From the NCBI GenBank assembly GCA_030843315.1, contig JAUUPT010000007.1, positions 1 through 64,000 on the forward strand: a DNA stretch of 64,000 nt. The letters run 5' to 3'. The translations under genes were made by a program, and so were the position numbers. Of this stretch, positions 9,462-18,954 are shown piece by piece. The notes beneath the pieces are model-generated. The model was not told the DNA's origin. It searched no databases and was given only the letters and a program-made list of their open reading frames with translations. Positions within the stretch are counted from its first letter, which is position 1, and every line of letters begins with the position of its first letter. The DNA comes from Bacteroidaceae bacterium. GTDB taxonomy: Bacteria; Bacteroidota; Bacteroidia; Bacteroidales; Bacteroidaceae.

Positions 9462-11744
9462 ATGAAGAGAGTTTTGTCCATAGTGAGTTGTGCATTTATT
9501 TTTCTGCTTTATTTCGTATGCTATGCTCCTGTGGCTCATGCGAAAACCTACCGTATTGCATTAATCCATTCTTTTGAACAAGAATATAACACCGGAGAAA
9601 TATCCCATGAACTTCTGAAGAAAGAGTTGCGTGCCAATGGCTTGCGCAGCGATATCCGCGAATACTTCCTGGATTGTGAACGCTATGATGAGGCTAAAGA
9701 AAATGTGCGTATGGGCGACATCTTGGATGACCTGGCCGCTTGGGGAGCCGATTTGATAGCAGTGCTCGATGACCAAGCCACCTATGCCTTGATGGCATGC
9801 AAACATCCGCTCGCCCGTGAATATCCCGTCGTGTTCAGTGGAGTGAATTATCCTAATGAACGCCTGTTGCAACAATACCCCAACGTTACCGGTTATGCCG
9901 ATGTTCCCGACTATCTTCATACGATACGCATGATAGAGCGCATCAGGGGTAAGTCGCGCGTCTGCCTGATGAATGGCTATACCTTCCTCGACAATAAAAT
10001 ATGGGATACTTTGAGCAGACAGTGCCAGGGAGAAGGGTTCGGCTTTGCCTTTGCCTACCATGATGATTATACGGCTGAATATCGCCAAACCTATTGGGAT
10101 AGGAGCAGCCATTCTATTCTGAAAGGGAAGAGAACGGTGGCGGACATAGACAGTACATCCATTGTGAGGATGATGGGCGATTCGGTTGCCATACATCACG
10201 TCATCTTTCTGGGGTGCGGGGCACATTCCGTGTTCCTCTATACCAAGCGGGACTATACTACGACTCATATTGCCACACTGTTCGTCAATCCTACCTTTGG
10301 AGTTATCAATGCCGGATTTGGTGTGGAAGACTTCTTCTTGGGCGGATACTTCACTCCGCTCGAATCGCAGATGAAGTACATGGCGGCAGGCATCAAGGAA
10401 CGTCTTTCAGGACGGATGCCGCAGCAGCAAACCACCTATTGCAAGAAGCAGTACGTGCTGAATTGGCGCGTGTTGCAGCGCTATCATATCCCGCTCGAAC
10501 AGATTCCCCCGGAGTATACCATTATGTATGTGCCCTTTGTCGAGCGCTATCATTATTTAATTCTCTATGGCTCTATATTGGGAGGTGCTGTCATCTTGTT
10601 TCTCCTTATCTTCTTGGCGTATAGTTTCAGGCGCGAACGGCGCCGTAAGCGTGAAGCCTTGCGCAACCTGCGATATGAACACGAAACTTTCAGCCTTGCC
10701 ACTGAGGGTAATTCTACCTATACCTGGCGGCTCGAGGGCGATGCCATCTTCTGCGACTCACAGTTTTATGATTTGCTGAATCATCCCCACACACTGCTCC
10801 GTATAGAAGAGGTGGCGGCATATGTCCATCCTGACGACTATGAGACTTTTATGCTGAATGCGTCGAAGATATCGGAACGTTCCCGCCATAAAGGGCAGTA
10901 TCGCTGTCGGTTCAATGGCGAATATGAGTGGTGGGAGTTCAGCTATAACACGCTCTACTCTTCGGTCCACGTGCCCGTCATCGCCGGACTGTTGCACAAC
11001 ATCCAGCACCTGAAAGACCGCGAAGCGGAACTGATACAAGCCCGCAAACTGGCCGAGCAAGCCGAACTGAAACAATCTTTCCTCAATAATATGAGCCACG
11101 AGATACGGACTCCGCTCAATGCCATCGCCGGATTCTCGAATATGCTGGTCTGCGCTCCCGACCTCTCGGATGAGGAGAAGCAGGAATATGTGGACATTAT
11201 CAATACCAATACCCAGCTGCTGCTGAACTTGATAGACGATGTACTGGAACTTTCGCGCATAGAGTCGGGGCATCTGTCTTTTAAAATCCAAAGGGAAAGC
11301 GTACGCAAGCTACTCAATGATGTATATCAGACTCACAGCGTATTGATTCACCCACCGTTGGCGTTTATCAAAAGTTTCCCCATCGGGGAAGAGGATACTT
11401 TTATAAACGTAGACTCCATGCGCCTGATGCAAGTACTTACTAACTTTTTGAATAATGCCAACAAGTTTACCGAGAGCGGTTACATTAAGTTGGGCTACTA
11501 CTGTTCGTCCGAAAACGGCAAAGAGGTACACCTCTATGTGGAAGATACCGGTGTAGGCATTCCGCAAAGTGAGCAGAAGATGGTGTTTGAGCGCTTTTAT
11601 AAGCGCAACGAGTTCTCCCAAGGCGTGGGTCTGGGCTTGTCTATCTGTACTCTTATCGTAGAGAAGATGGGGGGACGCATCGAACTGCAATCTGAAAAAG
11701 GAGAGGGAAGCTGCTTTACAATCGTATTGCCATCTGTTGAATAA
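9462..11744 (+). CDS. Sensor histidine kinase with periplasmic ABC-substrate-binding-like domain
   Basis: A 760-residue inner-membrane sensor. A signal peptide or anchor (residues 1-27, ending VAHA) leads into a periplasmic domain of about 330 residues resembling ABC transporter substrate-binding proteins of the ABC_sub_bind type (YRIALIHSFEQEYN, ADLIAVLDDQATYALM, YPVVFSGVNYP). One membrane helix follows at about 363-387. A PAS-like segment comes next, then HisKA with His near 546 (MSHEIRTPLNA) and HATPase with NFLNNANKFTE, DTGVGIP and GVGLGLS. No receiver domain is attached and no response regulator gene is adjacent, so the partner is encoded elsewhere. It is transcribed alone from its own promoter. 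The ligand is unknown. Confidence 0.92.
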   Translation: MKRVLSIVSCAFIFLLYFVCYAPVAHAKTYRIALIHSFEQEYNTGEISHELLKKELRANGLRSDIREYFLDCERYDEAKENVRMGDILDDLAAWGADLIAVLDDQATYALMACKHPLAREYPVVFSGVNYPNERLLQQYPNVTGYADVPDYLHTIRMIERIRGKSRVCLMNGYTFLDNKIWDTLSRQCQGEGFGFAFAYHDDYTAEYRQTYWDRSSHSILKGKRTVADIDSTSIVRMMGDSVAIHHVIFLGCGAHSVFLYTKRDYTTTHIATLFVNPTFGVINAGFGVEDFFLGGYFTPLESQMKYMAAGIKERLSGRMPQQQTTYCKKQYVLNWRVLQRYHIPLEQIPPEYTIMYVPFVERYHYLILYGSILGGAVILFLLIFLAYSFRRERRRKREALRNLRYEHETFSLATEGNSTYTWRLEGDAIFCDSQFYDLLNHPHTLLRIEEVAAYVHPDDYETFMLNASKISERSRHKGQYRCRFNGEYEWWEFSYNTLYSSVHVPVIAGLLHNIQHLKDREAELIQARKLAEQAELKQSFLNNMSHEIRTPLNAIAGFSNMLVCAPDLSDEEKQEYVDIINTNTQLLLNLIDDVLELSRIESGHLSFKIQRESVRKLLNDVYQTHSVLIHPPLAFIKSFPIGEEDTFINVDSMRLMQVLTNFLNNANKFTESGYIKLGYYCSSENGKEVHLYVEDTGVGIPQSEQKMVFERFYKRNEFSQGVGLGLSICTLIVEKMGGRIELQSEKGEGSCFTIVLPSVE

Positions 11745-11803
11745 GCGTTTATATTCTGTAAAATTTGTCATCGCTATGTAATCTATTTATATATTAATTT
11801 GCT

Positions 11804-11811
11804 TACCTTTG
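11804..11811 (+). promoter_or_regulatory. Probable -7 element for the Oar-like receptor gene
   Basis: TACCTTTG matches TAnnTTTG and lies 50 bases before the start codon at 11862. Confidence 0.55.
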
Positions 11812-11861
11812 CCAACGTTTTGAGAAATATAACATTTTAACGAACTAATTTAAAAGGTCTT

Positions 11862-14800
11862 ATGTTAAAGAAAGTCAGAATCATACTGACAGTAATGCTA
11901 TTATTAGCTGCTGTTGGTGTAAATGCGCAGGTTACTACCGCTTCTATGGCTGGTAAGGTTACGGACGCAAGTAATGAGCCTATTATCGGTGCTACTATTC
12001 AAGTGGTGCACGAACCCTCAGGTTCTCGTTACGGTACCGTGACGAACGTTGATGGACGCTATTCCATTCAAGGTATGCGTACCGGTGGCCCTTATAGAGT
12101 AACAGTTTCCTATATTGGCTATCAGACAGTAGTTTATAAAGATATCACCCTTCAACTCGGTGAAGTCTATAACTTGAATGTAGAGATGAGCGAGTCTGCG
12201 GAATTGCTGAGCGAAGTAGTAGTGACGGGTAACAAAACTAAATTCTCTGCTGAGAAGACAGGAGCTACTACGAATATATCTTCTACACAAATCACTCAGT
12301 TGCCTACCGTTAACCGTAGCATCAGCGACATTGCCCGCCTTTCTCCGTATGCCAACGGAATGAGCTTTGCCGGTGGTGACGGACGTTCTACGAACTTCAC
12401 GATTGACGGTGCCAACTTCAACAACAACTTCGGTCTGTCATCAGCACTGCCCGGTGGTGGTAGTCCTATCTCAATGGATGCTATCGAAGAGGTGCAGGTA
12501 GTGGTTGCTCCGTTCGATGTTCGCCAGACGAACTTCATCGGCGGTGGTATCAATGCCATCACCAAGTCGGGTACAAACACTTTCAGAGGTACGGCTTATA
12601 CTTATTACCGTAACCAGGATATGCGTGGTAACCGCATCAATGGCAACGATTTGGGAGCACGTGCCGATGAATCAAAGACTACTTACGGTTTCACTTTTGG
12701 TGGCCCGATCATCAAGAACAAATTGTTCTTCTTTGTAAACTACGAGAAGGAAACAGTCCCCGGAGAGGTTATCAAGTACCGTGCACGCGAAGAAGGCGAA
12801 GATGCCAAAGGTATGGTATCACGTACTTTGAAGTCGGATATGGAGAAGGTTTATAACCATCTGAAAGATAAATACGGTTATGATGCAGGTTCTTATACCA
12901 GCTTCCCTGCCGATGAAGAGAATACTAAGTTGCTGGCTCGTATCGACTGGAACATCACGGACCGTCATCGTTTGAGCTTACGCTATAACAATACAAAGAA
13001 TACAGCTTGGAACGAACCTAACGGTAACTCCTCCGATACAGGTTATCGTTTGAACAATACATATCGTGTAGGTCCGCAATCTATGTCGTTTGCCAACAGT
13101 ATGTACTCTATGGATAATAAAGTACAGTCCTGGGCTGCTGATTTGAACAGCCGCTTTACCGACAAGATCTCCAATCAGTTGCTGTTCACTTACACCGATA
13201 TTGAAGATATCCGCGGCACCAACTCTTCTCCTTTCCCGTTCATCGATATCATGGCCGGTAAGGATGCAGACGGCAAGCAACTTATGGAACCTTATATGAG
13301 TGCCGGTTATGAGTTGTTTACATACAACAACGGTGTGAAGAACAAGATTACAAGTATCGTTGATAACTTTACGTTCTTCACCGGTAACCACAAGATTACT
13401 GCCGGTATCAGCTACGAGCACCAGTTTGCCAACAACGCTTATATGCGTAACGGTACAGGATATTATCGCTATAACAGCCTGGAAGACTTCCTGAGCGGTG
13501 CCGCTCCCGAATCTTTTGCTTTGACATACGGCTGGAACGGCAATAAGACTCCGAATGCCCAGGTTACATTCAATCAGCTTGGCTTCTATGCACAAGACGA
13601 GTGGGATTTGAACAATAAGTTGAAGTTGACTTACGGTATCCGTTTCGATAACCTGATGTTCGATAACAAAGACATTCAGACAAATGATGCTATCTACGAA
13701 CTGGATTTCGGTGGCAAGCACATCGATACAGGTAAGTGGCCGGATTCAAGAATGCAGATTTCTCCGCGTTTGGGCTTCTCATGGGATGTATTGGGTGACA
13801 AATCACTGAAAGTACGTGGTGGTACGGGTGTATTTACCGGTCGTTTGCCGTTGGTGTTCTTCACCAATATGCCTACCAACTCTAATATGGTGCAGAACTC
13901 GGTACTGTTCAGAACTAACTATACCGACGGTGTAGCTACAGGTCACGATGCTCGTTTGGATCAGTTGGCAGGTGGCATGATTACCGATATGGATAAAATC
14001 ATCGAGAAGTTTGGCTTGCCTACTACACTCGAAAAGCATACAGCCAGCAATAAAATCTCCGGCGTAGTCAAAGACTTCAAGATGCCGCAGGTGTGGAAGT
14101 CTTCTATCGCAGTGGACTATCAGGTGCCGGTTACTTTCCCGCTGACTGTTACGGGTGAGTTTATGTTTACTAAGAACATCAATGCGGTAACTGTCAATAA
14201 TATCAATATCAAGGATCCTTCCGAGTGGCAGTATTATACTCAGAACGGGGCAGGCGAGTGGGTGGCTTCGGCAAAAGGTGCACAACGCTTCAATGGTGCT
14301 GATGACCGTATAAAATATCCTACTCATACAATTGTAACCGGAACTAACCCTGACGGAACGCCGAAGACACAAACTATTAATGATTATCAGTATCAGCAGG
14401 GTACTAACGCTGTTATGCTCGATAATACTTCTAAGGGCTATGGCTATACAGCTAATATTACAGTGAACGCACAACCTGTTGATAACCTGATGTTGATGCT
14501 GGCTTATACGCATACCGAATCAAAGGAAATTTCCGGTTTGCCGGGTAGCGACCCTGTATCTACTTGGCAGGGACTGAATACAATAGACGGTCCTAACTTC
14601 GGAACAGTGCAACGTTCACAGTATGTAATTCCTGATAAGGTGATTGCTTCTGTAGGATACTACATACCTTTCAAATACAAAGGATTGCTTCGTGGCACGC
14701 ACGTCAATCTGTTCTACTCAGGCTATTCAACCGGTGGTTACAGCTATTGCTACACCAATGATATGAATGGCGACGGTATCAACAACGACTTGATGTATAT

Positions 14801-15257
14801 TCCGAAGGATGACAGCGAAATCAAGTTTGTATCTGAAGAAGACCGTGTAGCATTCTGGAAATTTGTAGAGCAAGACTCTTACTTGAAGAATCACAAGGGC
14901 GAATATGCCGAAGCCTATGCCGCACGGGCACCGTGGGTACACCGTTTCGACTTGCGTCTGCTCGAAGACTTTGAGTTTAAGGTTGGTAAAACAAAACATT
15001 GCTTCCAGGTTAGCTTCGACATCATGAATGTTGGTAACTTGATTAACTCCAAATGGGGTATCTCCAAGACTAACAATGTTTCCAATAACAACCGAATCCT
15101 GACTTACAACGATAAGGCTACCGAGCAGAATAACAATACTCCTACTTTCTCTATGTACAAGGTTAATGGTGAATATCCTACCAAGACCTATGACACTTAC
15201 CAGAATTATAGCGAATGCTGGAGAATGCAGGTGGGTATCCGTTACATCTTCAACTAA
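11862..15257 (+). CDS. Oar-like TonB-dependent receptor, 1131 residues
   Basis: A large outer-membrane protein. The signal peptide is residues 1-23 (ending VNAQ). A carboxypeptidase-regulatory-like domain follows (about 27-110: MAGKVTDASNEPIIGATIQVV). The plug region (about 115-245) contains FTIDGANFNNNFGLSS and VDVR-type linkers (VVAPFDVRQTNFIGGGINAITKSG). The rest is a barrel ending in phenylalanine-asparagine (GIRYIFN). This layout matches the Oar family, named after a Myxococcus outer-membrane protein; some members take part in protein secretion or uptake. No SusD-type or lipoprotein partner lies next to it. It is monocistronic by spacing. The substrate is unknown. Confidence 0.92.
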   Translation: MLKKVRIILTVMLLLAAVGVNAQVTTASMAGKVTDASNEPIIGATIQVVHEPSGSRYGTVTNVDGRYSIQGMRTGGPYRVTVSYIGYQTVVYKDITLQLGEVYNLNVEMSESAELLSEVVVTGNKTKFSAEKTGATTNISSTQITQLPTVNRSISDIARLSPYANGMSFAGGDGRSTNFTIDGANFNNNFGLSSALPGGGSPISMDAIEEVQVVVAPFDVRQTNFIGGGINAITKSGTNTFRGTAYTYYRNQDMRGNRINGNDLGARADESKTTYGFTFGGPIIKNKLFFFVNYEKETVPGEVIKYRAREEGEDAKGMVSRTLKSDMEKVYNHLKDKYGYDAGSYTSFPADEENTKLLARIDWNITDRHRLSLRYNNTKNTAWNEPNGNSSDTGYRLNNTYRVGPQSMSFANSMYSMDNKVQSWAADLNSRFTDKISNQLLFTYTDIEDIRGTNSSPFPFIDIMAGKDADGKQLMEPYMSAGYELFTYNNGVKNKITSIVDNFTFFTGNHKITAGISYEHQFANNAYMRNGTGYYRYNSLEDFLSGAAPESFALTYGWNGNKTPNAQVTFNQLGFYAQDEWDLNNKLKLTYGIRFDNLMFDNKDIQTNDAIYELDFGGKHIDTGKWPDSRMQISPRLGFSWDVLGDKSLKVRGGTGVFTGRLPLVFFTNMPTNSNMVQNSVLFRTNYTDGVATGHDARLDQLAGGMITDMDKIIEKFGLPTTLEKHTASNKISGVVKDFKMPQVWKSSIAVDYQVPVTFPLTVTGEFMFTKNINAVTVNNINIKDPSEWQYYTQNGAGEWVASAKGAQRFNGADDRIKYPTHTIVTGTNPDGTPKTQTINDYQYQQGTNAVMLDNTSKGYGYTANITVNAQPVDNLMLMLAYTHTESKEISGLPGSDPVSTWQGLNTIDGPNFGTVQRSQYVIPDKVIASVGYYIPFKYKGLLRGTHVNLFYSGYSTGGYSYCYTNDMNGDGINNDLMYIPKDDSEIKFVSEEDRVAFWKFVEQDSYLKNHKGEYAEAYAARAPWVHRFDLRLLEDFEFKVGKTKHCFQVSFDIMNVGNLINSKWGISKTNNVSNNNRILTYNDKATEQNNNTPTFSMYKVNGEYPTKTYDTYQNYSECWRMQVGIRYIFN

Positions 15258-15296
15258 TGATCTGAATAATCTCCACCGCTTGGTGGAAGTATAATA

Positions 15297-15335
15297 AGCA
15301 AGGGCTGTTCCGAAACCTTCGGGGCAGCCCTTGCT
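15297..15335 (+). terminator. Hairpin terminator after the Oar-like gene
   Basis: AGCAAGGGCTG pairs with CAGCCCTTGCT, and an inner CCGAA/TTCGG stem extends it. No long T run follows, so termination may be weak, and it may serve both converging genes. Confidence 0.6.
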
Positions 15336-15596
15336 GTGCTTAATAGCCGTGTTATGCCTCGTCGGTTGACGACTTTTAAGGCGCTTATTCTTAGAGCATA
15401 AGTACTGCAAAGTTGTTGCATGTACTTTGCAGTGCTGCTGCAAAACGGCTGCAGTGTTACTGCAAATGCTTCGCAGCGTCACTGCATAAGCTTTGCAGCG
15501 ATGCTGCATCATATGTGCAGTGACACTGCAAAAGGTAAGCGGCTGCTGCGAGGTACGTGCTTTCCGATGTCAGGATGCGGGGATGGTGGGGGGATG
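15336..15596. other. Intergenic region carrying a 22-bp phased array
   Basis: No gene is supported between the Oar-like gene and the EEP gene that converges on it. The stretch contains the palindromic array described at 15385-15560. The long open frames across it (plus strand from 15420, minus strand to 15512) are products of the repeat and of antisense reading. Confidence 0.7.
15385..15560. repeat. Tandem array of 15-bp palindromes on a 22-bp period
   Basis: Eight 22-bp rows are seen. The five best cores start at 15429, 15451, 15473, 15495 and 15517, exactly 22 apart, with the pattern GCAGYG-N3-CTGCA. The last core with its preceding T (TGCAGTGACACTGCA) is a perfect 7-1-7 palindrome. A degenerate copy starts at 15407 (GCAAAGTTGTTGCA) and traces occur one row further out on each side. 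Linkers of 8 bases differ between rows, so this is core conservation and not a simple recent duplication. Neighbouring cores can also pair as CTGCA/TGCAG stems with 7-base loops. Confidence 0.9.
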
Positions 15597-16691
15597 TCAG
15601 GGTTTCGTAAGTTCCACCTCCATAACCACCGGGTTATGGTCGCTGCACAAATCCAGATTGGGAGAATAGTAACTGATACCTTTCAGGCTGGGGGAGTGGA
15701 ATATGTAGTCGATGCGCAGCATGTGCTTGGCATAGCGGTAGGTGTACATATATCCGTTTCCGGCAGTCCGAAAACCGTCTTTGAGGTTCTTCCTCAAATG
15801 GTGATAGGTATAAGAAGAAGGTATCGAGTTGAAGTCACCGCATACCAGCACGGGGTGGGGGCTGGTCTTGACGTAGTGGCTGATGACGTATGTCTGCGTG
15901 GCGCGCTTCACAAAGTTTTCGTGCAGAGTGCCTGCGGCATCTTTGGCTACTTGTACTTCGCGGCGGGCATCGTCGGTGGTGGCAAGTTCGCGTTCCCACT
16001 TCCTGCGCTTCTGGCTGACACTGGTAGTCTGCAAGTGGTTGTTGAGCAGGCGGACGGTATCCGTGCCCAGCACTATGTCGCACATCATGCTACAGTTGGA
16101 ACTGTTCTGATAGGTGATGAAGCGCTCATTCGCCACCGGATAACGGCTGAATACGGCAATGGGAAGCACTCCGCGGATGGAATCTTCGGAAGGGATGAGG
16201 GAATACTGCCAATGCGAGAGTGCCTTCCGGATGCTGTCCATCGGGAAGTAACGGTTGTCGCCGAACTCCTGGAAGCAAAGCACGTCTACTTGCTCCTGTT
16301 GCATATACTTAGCCAGTTCTTTACAGGAGTAGCCGGTGATTTCGCCGCCGAAGCTATGTATGTTGTACGTAGCTATCTTCAAGTACTTGCCCGTAGGCGT
16401 CTTTTCTTTGGAAAGATGGACTTGGAAGACAGATGTCAGGTAATTCCAGTTGCAAAGAAAAGCTATCAGCGGAACCAGTGCCCAGCGTTTGCGTGCCAGT
16501 CCCCAGCAGAGGGCCACTAAGAGGTTGCAGATGAGCAGGACGGGCACAGCCAGCCCCAGCAACGGCATGATGACGGAATCGACAGGAGCTGCATTGCCTG
16601 AAAAGGCAGCTACGATGGTGATAGCAGCCAGGATGAAGGTGGCTACTATCAGGCAGATATAGAAAAGCCCTTTAACTGCGGATTTTCCCAT
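15597..16691 (-). CDS. Endonuclease/exonuclease/phosphatase-family membrane protein
   Basis: A 364-residue protein with an N-terminal hydrophobic part (about residues 8-90, two or three membrane helices). An EEP (DNase I-like) domain follows with the expected catalytic motifs: YNIHSFGG (Asn), FQEFGD (Glu), CGDFNSIPSS (Asp and Asn) and SDHNPVVMEV (Asp-His). Proteins of this design hydrolyse phosphodiester or phosphomonoester bonds; the actual substrate cannot be told. The active domain probably faces the periplasm or is held at the membrane. It is the last gene of a minus-strand cluster behind a 2-hydroxyacid dehydrogenase (12-base gap) and rarA. Confidence 0.88.
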   Translation of the reverse strand: MGKSAVKGLFYICLIVATFILAAITIVAAFSGNAAPVDSVIMPLLGLAVPVLLICNLLVALCWGLARKRWALVPLIAFLCNWNYLTSVFQVHLSKEKTPTGKYLKIATYNIHSFGGEITGYSCKELAKYMQQEQVDVLCFQEFGDNRYFPMDSIRKALSHWQYSLIPSEDSIRGVLPIAVFSRYPVANERFITYQNSSNCSMMCDIVLGTDTVRLLNNHLQTTSVSQKRRKWERELATTDDARREVQVAKDAAGTLHENFVKRATQTYVISHYVKTSPHPVLVCGDFNSIPSSYTYHHLRKNLKDGFRTAGNGYMYTYRYAKHMLRIDYIFHSPSLKGISYYSPNLDLCSDHNPVVMEVELTKP

Positions 16692-16703
16692 TTCACTGAA
16701 TAC

Positions 16704-17660
16704 TTATTTGGCAACGTTATTAATTACTTTCCCATCAAGGTATGCCTTGATGTTGGCAAGCATGATTTGCATCAGCCGTTCGCGTGCAGCGGTACTTGCC
16801 CAGGCAATGTGCGGGGTGATGTAGCAGTTGCGGGCAGTGAGCAGCGGGTTGTCGGCGCGGGGAGGCTCCTGGGAGAGAACATCCAGGCCGGCGGCATAGA
16901 TGGTGCCGTTGTTCAGGGCATCGGCAAGGGCTTGCTCGTCGATGAGCGGGCCGCGGCCGGTATTGATGAGGAAGGCGGTGGGCTTCATCATTTTGAGTCG
17001 CTCGGCATTCACCAGTTCGCGGGTAGAGTCGGTGAGGGGGCAGTGCAGACTGATGATGTCGCATTCGCGGAACAGTTCGTCCAGTTCCATCTTGCGGACT
17101 TCGGGAGGAAGCTGGAAGTTGGTCTTGGAGGTATAGGCGCATATCTGCATGCCGAAGCCGATGGCAATGCGGGCAGTGGTGAAACCGGTATGTCCCAATC
17201 CGATGATGCCGAGCTTCTTTCCGCGCAATTCGATGAGGGGAGTGTCCCAGAAGCAGAAGTCCTTGCTGGCAGACCAACGTCCTTTGCGCACCTCTTCGGA
17301 GTGGTGCTGCACCTGCTGGGCGATGTTCAGGATATGGGCAAAGACCATCTGTGCTACGGAATCAGTGCTGTAGGCCGGAATGTTGGTGACGACGATGCCG
17401 CGTTCTTTGGCGGCGTCAATATCTACAACATTGTATCCGGTGGCAAGTACGCCGATGTATTTCAATTCGGGCAGGGCAGCCATGTGTTCGGCTGTAAGTA
17501 CTGTCTTGTTGGTCAGTAAGATTTCTGCGCCGGCAGAGTGTTCCAATACTTCGGCAGGGGCGGTGCGGTCGTAGATGCTGCATTCGCCCAGTGCTTGCAG
17601 TTCGTCCCAACAAAGGTCGCCGGGATTGGCGGGATAGCCGTCTAATACTACTATTCTCAT
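16704..17660 (-). CDS. D-2-hydroxyacid dehydrogenase (glycerate dehydrogenase-like)
   Basis: A 318-residue cytoplasmic NAD(P)-dependent dehydrogenase. The Rossmann motif is LGIIGLGHTG (about 147-156). The catalytic Arg lies in INTGRGPLID, and the catalytic His in TPHIAWAS near residue 283. It fits the HprA/glycerate dehydrogenase subgroup, which interconverts hydroxypyruvate and D-glycerate. A glycerate kinase is encoded in this window at 50.4 kb and could use the product (inference). It sits 19 bases after rarA in the same direction, so co-transcription is likely. Other 2-ketoacid substrates remain possible. Confidence 0.88.
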   Translation of the reverse strand: MRIVVLDGYPANPGDLCWDELQALGECSIYDRTAPAEVLEHSAGAEILLTNKTVLTAEHMAALPELKYIGVLATGYNVVDIDAAKERGIVVTNIPAYSTDSVAQMVFAHILNIAQQVQHHSEEVRKGRWSASKDFCFWDTPLIELRGKKLGIIGLGHTGFTTARIAIGFGMQICAYTSKTNFQLPPEVRKMELDELFRECDIISLHCPLTDSTRELVNAERLKMMKPTAFLINTGRGPLIDEQALADALNNGTIYAAGLDVLSQEPPRADNPLLTARNCYITPHIAWASTAARERLMQIMLANIKAYLDGKVINNVAK

Positions 17661-17679
17661 GATTATAATTGTTTAGTGA

Positions 17680-18948
17680 TTAAAATCTTTCTTTTCCCCA
17701 TAACTTCTGCATCCATTCCTTATGCTTCTGCTCGGCGGCGTTCAGTTGCGGTTCCCAGATGTGCCGGTCTTTCAGTTCGTCCGGCAGGAATTGCTGCTTG
17801 ACGAAGTTTCCGGGATAGTCGTGGGCATACTTATATTTCTCTCCATATCCCAACTGCTTCATCAGTTTGGTGGGAGCATTGCGCAGATGGAGTGGGACGG
17901 GCAGATTACCCGTTTCGCGTACAAGTTCCAGGGCATTGTTGATGGCCATATAAGCCGAATTGCTCTTGGGACTGGTAGCGAGATAGATGGTTGCCTCTGC
18001 CAACGGAATGCGTCCTTCGGGCCAGCCTACTTTCATAATCGTATCGAAGCAGGCATTGGCCAGCAGCAAGGCATTGGGATTCGCCAGCCCGACGTCTTCC
18101 GAAGCGGAAATGACGAGGCGGCGGGCGATGAAGGCAGGGTCTTCACCGCCTTCTACCATGCGTGCCAGCCAGTAGATGGCGCCGTCCGGGTCGCTGCCGC
18201 GGATGGACTTGATGAAGGCGGAAATAATATCGTAGTGCATCTCGCCGTCCTTGTCGTAGGCAAGCGGATTTTGTTGCAGGCGTTCGGTCACTATCTCGTC
18301 GGAGATGACGACGGGATCTTCTACTTCGGACTCTACCACGAGTTCGAGGATATTAAGCAGCTTCCGCGCATCTCCACCGCTGAAGCGGAGCATGGCGGTA
18401 GTCTCTTTCAGCTCTATCTTTCTCTCCTTCAGTATGACGTCTGTGGCGATGGCGCGTTGCAGCAGTTCCAGCAGGTCGTCTTTTTCCAGTGACTTCAGTA
18501 CGTAGAGTTGGCAACGGGACAGCAACGGGCGGATAACTTCGAACGAAGGGTTCTCCGTTGTAGCGCCTATCAGCGTCACGGTACCATGTTCTACCGCTCC
18601 CAGCAACGAGTCTTGCTGAGACTTGCTGAAGCGATGGATTTCGTCAATAAACAGTATGGGGCTTGATTGGGAAAAGAAACGGTTGCTCTTGGCGCGCTCT
18701 ATCACGTCGCGCACATCTTTCACGCCGCTGGTCACGGCGCTGAGTGTATAGAAAGGAGTCTCCAGTTTGTTGGCAATGATCTGTGCCAGCGTTGTCTTTC
18801 CCACTCCCGGTGGTCCCCACAGAATAAACGAAGAGATACGCCCTGCGTCAATCATCTTGCGCAGTACTGCACCCGGTCCCACCAAGTGTTTCTGACCGAT
18901 GTAATCATCCAATGTCTTGGGCCGAAGCCGCTCTGCTAATGGAGGCAT
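17680..18948 (-). CDS. rarA: Replication-associated recombination protein A (RarA/MgsA)
   Basis: A 422-residue AAA+ ATPase of the clamp-loader-related RarA family, which acts at stalled replication forks. Walker A is GPPGVGKT (45-52) and Walker B is LFIDEIHR (near 100). Sensor 1 is in LIGATTENPS, and SGGDARKLLN follows in the lid. The C-terminal tetramerisation domain is intact (DYPGNFVKQQFLPDELK). The length matches the family. Only 6 bases separate its start from the stop of the DUF5686 gene upstream. It may therefore be read from that gene's promoter, together with the dehydrogenase and EEP genes. Confidence 0.95.
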   Translation of the reverse strand: MPPLAERLRPKTLDDYIGQKHLVGPGAVLRKMIDAGRISSFILWGPPGVGKTTLAQIIANKLETPFYTLSAVTSGVKDVRDVIERAKSNRFFSQSSPILFIDEIHRFSKSQQDSLLGAVEHGTVTLIGATTENPSFEVIRPLLSRCQLYVLKSLEKDDLLELLQRAIATDVILKERKIELKETTAMLRFSGGDARKLLNILELVVESEVEDPVVISDEIVTERLQQNPLAYDKDGEMHYDIISAFIKSIRGSDPDGAIYWLARMVEGGEDPAFIARRLVISASEDVGLANPNALLLANACFDTIMKVGWPEGRIPLAEATIYLATSPKSNSAYMAINNALELVRETGNLPVPLHLRNAPTKLMKQLGYGEKYKYAHDYPGNFVKQQFLPDELKDRHIWEPQLNAAEQKHKEWMQKLWGKERF

Positions 18949-18954
18949 AGTATT

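Noticed and set aside
15385..15560. CRISPR array
   Set aside because: The conserved unit is 14-15 bases with 8-base linkers; repeat and spacer lengths are far too short and no cas gene is near.
15420..16520. 366-codon open frame on the plus strand starting in the palindrome array
   Set aside because: It is mostly antisense to the EEP gene, whose catalytic motifs are intact; the start lies in repeat sequence.
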